Assembly: GCA_025998475.1 (NCBI GenBank)
Contig: BNVZ01000005.1
Span: forward strand, 1 to 20,728
DNA from: Endomicrobiia bacterium
Lineage (GTDB): Bacteria > Elusimicrobiota > Endomicrobiia > Endomicrobiales > Endomicrobiaceae
DNA: 20,728 nt
Direction: 5' to 3'
In this document: piece after piece, positions 14,477 to 20,728 of the stretch
Layout of the letters: each line of letters opens with the position of its first letter
Numbering within the stretch: position 1 is the stretch's first letter
Made by a program: the position numbers and the translations under genes
Notes under the pieces: generated by a model
Databases searched by the model: none
What the model was told of the DNA's origin: nothing
The model's input: the letters and a program-made list of their open reading frames with translations, nothing else

Positions 14477-14920
14477 ATGAAAGGATTGGTGTGTAAGGTT
14501 TGTGGGTATGTTGCGCTGGACGGTAGTAAAGATCAATGTCCTATTTGTCTTGCAGAAAATGAGTTTGAAGAAAAAGAAGACGCTTACAAAATGCCTGATT
14601 TTAAAGCGGTTTCAGGTGAAACAGAGAAGAAGCATATCCCGTACTTTACGATTGTTAAGGAATGTGGCATAATCTGCGGGATAGGTTGTATAGATGTTCA
14701 TGTAAAAATAGGAGAAATTCTTCATCCATCTTTACCGGAGCATCATATTGCTGAAGTAACTTTTTATGTTGATAATAAATTCGTTTCAAACGTTATGTTT
14801 ACGTCTAATGTAAATCCTGCCACTGTTATTCATTTAAAAGATGGCACAAAAGGCAAGGTGCAGGCCATAGAAAATTGTAATATTCACGGTAAATGGTATA
14901 ACGAAGTAGAAATAAAATAG
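14477..14920 (+). CDS. superoxide reductase with N-terminal rubredoxin-like domain
   Basis: Superoxide reductase reduces superoxide to hydrogen peroxide without releasing oxygen, a hallmark of anaerobes. The 147-residue product has a C-terminal SOR domain with the expected His4-Cys iron ligands: His53 in KKHIPYF, His83 and His89 in HPSLPEHHI, and Cys134 and His137 in NCNIHGKW. The usual Glu beside the first His is replaced within EKKHIP. The N terminus has two CxxC pairs (Cys6/Cys9, Cys21/Cys24) with 11 residues between them, like the short rubredoxin domain of rubrerythrin, and not the CxxC...CC of classical desulfoferrodoxin. The ribosome-binding site AGGAGGTG (14465-14472) is near perfect, implying strong expression. 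Rubrerythrin follows after 47 bases. Confidence 0.92.
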   Translation: MKGLVCKVCGYVALDGSKDQCPICLAENEFEEKEDAYKMPDFKAVSGETEKKHIPYFTIVKECGIICGIGCIDVHVKIGEILHPSLPEHHIAEVTFYVDNKFVSNVMFTSNVNPATVIHLKDGTKGKVQAIENCNIHGKWYNEVEIK

Positions 14921-14950
14921 GTCGTAGGAATGGAGTATAATAACAATCAC

Positions 14951-14957
14951 GGGGGGG
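14951..14957 (+). promoter_or_regulatory. seven-G tract at the rubrerythrin ribosome-binding position
   Basis: A run of seven Gs ends ten bases before the rubrerythrin ATG, where the Shine-Dalgarno sequence would be. No other good ribosome-binding sequence precedes the gene. The run may serve weakly in that role, and slippage in such tracts can vary translation. Confidence 0.4.
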
Positions 14958-14967
14958 ATTTAAAATT

Positions 14968-15546
14968 ATGTCAAAATCAATTAAAGGCGCGAAAACAGAA
15001 AAGCATTTGTTGGAAGCATTTGTTGGTGAGTCACAGGCAAGAATGAGATATACTTATTTTGCTTCAAAAGCAAAAAAAGAAGGGTTTGAACAAATCTCCG
15101 CTATTTTTGCAGAAACTGCAGATAATGAAAAAGAGCATGCGGAAAGATTTTTTAAATTTTTAGAAGGTGGTTCTCTTGAAATTACTGGCACCTTCCCTAC
15201 TGGCGTTATCGGTAGCACTGTTGAAAATTTAAAATTTTCAACAGTAGGTGAGAATGAAGAGCATACAAAGCTGTACCCTCAAGCCGCAAAGGTTGCTGAC
15301 GAGGAAGGTTTTCCTGAAGTAGCTGAATGTTTTAGAAGAATTTGTGTAGCTGAGAAGCATCATGAGTCAAGATATTTAAAGCTTCTTGATAATCTTGAAA
15401 ATAACAGAGTTTTCAAAAAAGATATGCCTATAAAATGGAAATGTCGTAACTGCGGCTATATCTACGAAAGCAAGGAAGCTTCTGAACAATGTCCGGCATG
15501 TCTGCATCCTAAAGCGTACATGGAAAAATTAACTGAAAATTTTTAA
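14968..15546 (+). CDS. rbr: rubrerythrin
   Basis: Rubrerythrin is a diiron peroxidase that removes hydrogen peroxide in anaerobes, taking electrons from rubredoxin-type donors. The 192-residue product has a four-helix ferritin-like domain (about residues 8-145), with iron ligands in GESQARMRY (Glu21), DNEKEHAERF (Glu54, His57), NEEH (Glu97/98), EVAE (Glu120) and AEKHHESRY (Glu129, His132). A C-terminal rubredoxin domain follows, with Cys159/Cys162 and Cys175/Cys178. Length is typical. It is directly downstream of superoxide reductase, whose product peroxide it would consume, so the pair makes a complete superoxide-to-water route. An imperfect hairpin (TTACTCA 15573-15579 with TGAGTAA 15597-15603) lies after the stop. 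Confidence 0.97.
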   Translation: MSKSIKGAKTEKHLLEAFVGESQARMRYTYFASKAKKEGFEQISAIFAETADNEKEHAERFFKFLEGGSLEITGTFPTGVIGSTVENLKFSTVGENEEHTKLYPQAAKVADEEGFPEVAECFRRICVAEKHHESRYLKLLDNLENNRVFKKDMPIKWKCRNCGYIYESKEASEQCPACLHPKAYMEKLTENF

Positions 15547-15744
15547 TCTAAAAATGTAAGAAATCCTTAGTTTTACTCATAATGCTTTGAGTCATGTGAG
15601 TAAGCAAATAAGAATGTAGCCGGCAATAACTTATTGGCAATAAACAGGGATTGTTCTGTAGTTGTGTTTATGTGCTGCAAATAACGTTAGACATGGTACG
15701 TAGCAAAAGGTGGTAAAGTAAGGAAAACTCACCAGGAGCAGTCA

Positions 15745-17397
15745 ATGGGCAAATTTGATATTAAAAGTATGCCGCAGTGGGACTACCTTGAGAAGAGCTA
15801 TGATCAGATAAAAAAACTTCATTTAAGGGATTTGTTTAAAGATGAAAACAGATTTAGTGAATTTTCTATTCAAGATGATAATATAGGCGTAACTTTTGAT
15901 TATTCAAAAAATATTATAACGACTGATATTTTTAAGCTTTTAATAGATTTTGCAAAAGCATCTAATGTGAATGAATATACAAAAAGAATGTTTTCCGGAG
16001 ATAAGATAAATTGGACTGAAAAAAGGGCGGTTTTGCATACTGCTTTAAGGAATAGGAGTAATACTCCAGTTTACGTTGACGGAAAAGACATAATGCCTGA
16101 AATTAACTCGGTTCTTTTGAAAATGGAAACATTCAGTAACGATTTACGAAGCGGAAAACGGAAAGGCGTTACTGGTAAAAAAATTACAGATATCGTAAAC
16201 ATAGGCGTAGGAGGTTCTGATTTAGGGCCCAAAATGGTTTGTGAAGCGTTAAAATATTACTCTGACGGGCCTAATGTTTATTTTGTTTCCAATATTGACA
16301 GCGCGGATATATACGAGGTATTAAAAAAATTAAGTCCAGAAACAACTCTTTTTATAATAGCATCAAAAACTTTTACAACTCTTGAAACAATTACTAATGC
16401 TTTAACTGCAAGAAATTGGATTACGGAAAAACTTGGCGATAAAGCTATCGCGAATCATTTTGTTGCACTTACCGCAAACACAAAAAAAGTTTTGGAGTTC
16501 GGTATTGATAAAAATAATATATTTAAATTTTGGGATTTTGTTATTGGGAGATATTCTCTGTGGTCTGCGATAGGTCTTTCTATTGTCTGTTCTGTAGGGT
16601 TTGATAAATTTGTCGAGCTTTTAGACGGCGCTCATTATATTGACCAGCATTTTTTAAATGCTCCGTACGAAAGAAATATACCTGTAATAATGGCTGTTTT
16701 AGGATTTTGGTACAACAACTTCTTTGGGGCTTCGACTCATGCTATTTTACCTTACAGTCAGTATTTGAGCAGGTTTCCTGCATATTTACAGCAGAGCGAT
16801 ATGGAAAGCAATGGCAAAACAATAAATATTGAAGGTGACAGAGTTGATTATGATACTGGTCCTGTAATTTGGGGAGAGTCCGGCGTAAACGGTCAGCATT
16901 CATTTTGTCAGCTTATTCATCAGGGAACAAAATTTATTCCGTGTGATTTTATAGGTTTTGTTAATCCTCTTGAAAAAATCGGCGATCATCACGAAAAACT
17001 AATGGCAAATTATTTTGCCCAAACTGAAGCTTTGGCTTTTGGGCTTACAAAAAAACAATTAATTAATAACCCTACGGCTATGGGGCTTTCTTTTCATGAT
17101 ATAGAATTCTTGGCATCTCATAGTGTTTTTGAAGGCAACAAACCTACAAACAGCATATTAATTGATAAGCTTACTCCTAAAACTTTGGGGATGTTAATTG
17201 CTATCTACGAGCATAAAATATTTGTCCAAGGGGTTATGTGGCGTATTAACAGTTTTGATCAATGGGGCGTTGAGCTAGGAAAAGTTTTGGCAAATGTTAT
17301 TCTTCCAGAACTTAAAAACCATGTTGATAATAAGCATGACAGTTCAACTAAGAATTTGATAGGAATTTTTAATTCCAAGAAAAATAAAGATCTATGA
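15745..17397 (+). CDS. pgi: glucose-6-phosphate isomerase
   Basis: Pgi interconverts glucose 6-phosphate and fructose 6-phosphate in glycolysis and gluconeogenesis. The 550-residue product is of the long form. It has [10 protein letters not shown] (residues 154-163), the phosphate-binding SKTFTTLET (207-215), [10 protein letters not shown] (268-277), Glu354 in [10 protein letters not shown], His385 in [11 protein letters not shown], and the catalytic Lys513 in QWGVELGK. All active-site residues are present. The first signature usually reads GENGxNGQHxF, so Ser-Gly in place of Asn-Gly is a small variation. The ATG has AGGAG six bases upstream. Its stop overlaps the rlmN start by four bases (ATGA). 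The 198 bases before it contain no gene; a pgi promoter was not identifiable. Confidence 0.98.
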   Translation: MGKFDIKSMPQWDYLEKSYDQIKKLHLRDLFKDENRFSEFSIQDDNIGVTFDYSKNIITTDIFKLLIDFAKASNVNEYTKRMFSGDKINWTEKRAVLHTALRNRSNTPVYVDGKDIMPEINSVLLKMETFSNDLRSGKRKGVTGKKITDIVNIGVGGSDLGPKMVCEALKYYSDGPNVYFVSNIDSADIYEVLKKLSPETTLFIIASKTFTTLETITNALTARNWITEKLGDKAIANHFVALTANTKKVLEFGIDKNNIFKFWDFVIGRYSLWSAIGLSIVCSVGFDKFVELLDGAHYIDQHFLNAPYERNIPVIMAVLGFWYNNFFGASTHAILPYSQYLSRFPAYLQQSDMESNGKTINIEGDRVDYDTGPVIWGESGVNGQHSFCQLIHQGTKFIPCDFIGFVNPLEKIGDHHEKLMANYFAQTEALAFGLTKKQLINNPTAMGLSFHDIEFLASHSVFEGNKPTNSILIDKLTPKTLGMLIAIYEHKIFVQGVMWRINSFDQWGVELGKVLANVILPELKNHVDNKHDSSTKNLIGIFNSKKNKDL

Positions 17398-18425
17398 AAA
17401 AGTGTATATTAGATTTAACAAATTCTCAATTTAAAACAATGGTAAAACCTTTAATAAAGCAAGATTATAAAATCAATCAGATTATTGAATGGGTTTATGC
17501 AAAAAAGACAGCTACTTTTGAAGATTTCACCAATATATCGAAACAATTAAGAGGAGAGCTGGATAAAAGATTTCTTTTAAGAACTTTAAAAATAGCCAAA
17601 AAAGAACATTCTATTATTGACGGAACAATCAAATATACTTTTCAAACTATAGATAAAAAATATTTGTTTGCCGTATTTCTTCTTGCAAAAGGTAAAAATT
17701 CAATATGTATTTCGTCGCAGATAGGCTGTCCTGTAGCGTGCTCTTTTTGCTCGTCGGGAAAAGTTAAACTTGCGAGAAATTTAAGCAGGGGGGAAATAAT
17801 AGAACAGATTTTACAAGTTGAAAATGATACCAAAGAAAAAGTTTCAGGCGTATTATTCATGGGTATGGGAGAGCCTACTCTTAATTTTAATGGTGTTACT
17901 TCTGTTTTAAATTCACTTTTATCAAGTAAAGAGTTCGGCATAGGTAAGAGACACATAACACTTTCAAGCGTAGGGAATGTTCCTGCAATAAAGAAGCTTG
18001 CCGATGATAATTTCGGTATTCGTCTTGCGCTTTCTCTTCATGCCGTTGATGAAAACATAAGGAAGAAATTAATCCCTAACAGTTTTGGTTTTAGTATAGA
18101 AGACATATTAAATGCCGGGAAATATTATCTTAAAAAGACAAAATCTCGTCTTACAATAGAATATATACTTGTTAAGGCAATAAATGATTCCGTTGCAGAT
18201 GCTCATAAACTTGCGCGGTTATTAAGACGGTGCAATCTTCTAAACCCTGATGTTCAAATTAATCTCATACCTTTTAATCCGGTGAAAGATACACAGTTTA
18301 AAACGCCTGGACAAGAATCAACAAAGAAATTTAAAAATATATTGAACCTTAACGGTATTGCCGTTAATATAAGACAGGCAAAAGGTGCTGATATAGGCGC
18401 TGCTTGCGGACAACTAGGTTACTGA
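17394..18425 (+). CDS. rlmN: dual-specificity RNA methyltransferase RlmN
   Basis: RlmN is a radical SAM enzyme that methylates C2 of adenosine 2503 in 23S rRNA and of adenosine 37 in some tRNAs. The 343-residue product has an N-terminal helical RNA-binding part (about 1-95), the cluster motif CPVACSFC with Cys112, Cys116 and Cys119, the SAM-binding GMGEPTLNF at 157-165, and the second catalytic cysteine Cys338 in GAACGQL near the end. The presence of Cys338 supports RlmN and not an inactive relative; Cfr is less likely given the chromosomal housekeeping context. There is no clear ribosome-binding site; the four-base overlap with pgi suggests coupled translation. nusB starts 38 bases downstream. 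Confidence 0.96.
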   Translation: MKKCILDLTNSQFKTMVKPLIKQDYKINQIIEWVYAKKTATFEDFTNISKQLRGELDKRFLLRTLKIAKKEHSIIDGTIKYTFQTIDKKYLFAVFLLAKGKNSICISSQIGCPVACSFCSSGKVKLARNLSRGEIIEQILQVENDTKEKVSGVLFMGMGEPTLNFNGVTSVLNSLLSSKEFGIGKRHITLSSVGNVPAIKKLADDNFGIRLALSLHAVDENIRKKLIPNSFGFSIEDILNAGKYYLKKTKSRLTIEYILVKAINDSVADAHKLARLLRRCNLLNPDVQINLIPFNPVKDTQFKTPGQESTKKFKNILNLNGIAVNIRQAKGADIGAACGQLGY

Positions 18426-18463
18426 ATAAAAGTTGGTCGGCTATAAGCGAGGTCTATTATTAT

Positions 18464-20728
<2,265 letters not shown>

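Noticed and set aside
18404..18463. Upstream TTG extension of nusB into rlmN
   Set aside because: The added 20 residues have no counterpart in the family, and the ATG at 18464 starts the conserved arginine-rich N terminus.

Overview
The window is chromosomal DNA from an AT-rich bacterium with an anaerobic lifestyle. The evidence is a superoxide reductase plus rubrerythrin pair with no catalase or superoxide dismutase, single-copy housekeeping genes in short tight operons, and unusually long, decayed-looking spacers between them. The AT bias, anaerobe oxygen defence and many gene remnants are reminiscent of Elusimicrobiota, particularly the termite-gut Endomicrobium lineage. That placement is inference from character and was not checked by any search.

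Region by region. (1) 1-745: the C-terminal part of a large serine recombinase runs rightward and stops inside the 3' end of a leftward tRNA-His gene, which is followed by tRNA-Arg(TCT). This looks like the right boundary of an integrated element lying mostly outside the window. (2) 746-1514: a degraded spacer with a perfect 49-bp tandem duplication, a leftover minus-strand reading frame and an orphan ribosome-binding site. (3) 1515-6477, rightward: der, plsY and gpsA (ribosome assembly GTPase, then G3P synthesis and its acylation), a G+C-rich structured spacer, then HU, ychF and rpmB. (4) 6564-11158, leftward: cardiolipin synthase, a PD-(D/E)XK nuclease with a probable Fe-S cluster, RmuC and an RNase H, so three nucleic-acid nucleases in a row. 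(5) 11555-13910, rightward: acpS, nnrD and an M20 amidohydrolase. (6) 13911-14476: a spacer with a terminator-like hairpin and a 124-bp foldback repeat, ending in the leader of the oxygen-defence genes. (7) 14477-15546: a rubredoxin-like/superoxide reductase fusion, then rubrerythrin. (8) 15745-20728: pgi, rlmN, nusB and ligA, tightly packed, with ligA running off the right edge.

Most genes are ordinary core functions, and I see no complete undescribed multi-gene system. The parts most worth a second look are the recombinase/tRNA-His junction, the dispersed intergenic motif GACAAACGCAT and its foldback copy, the G+C-rich structured spacer before HU, the domain make-up of the superoxide reductase, and a homopolymeric G tract in the ribosome-binding site of rubrerythrin.
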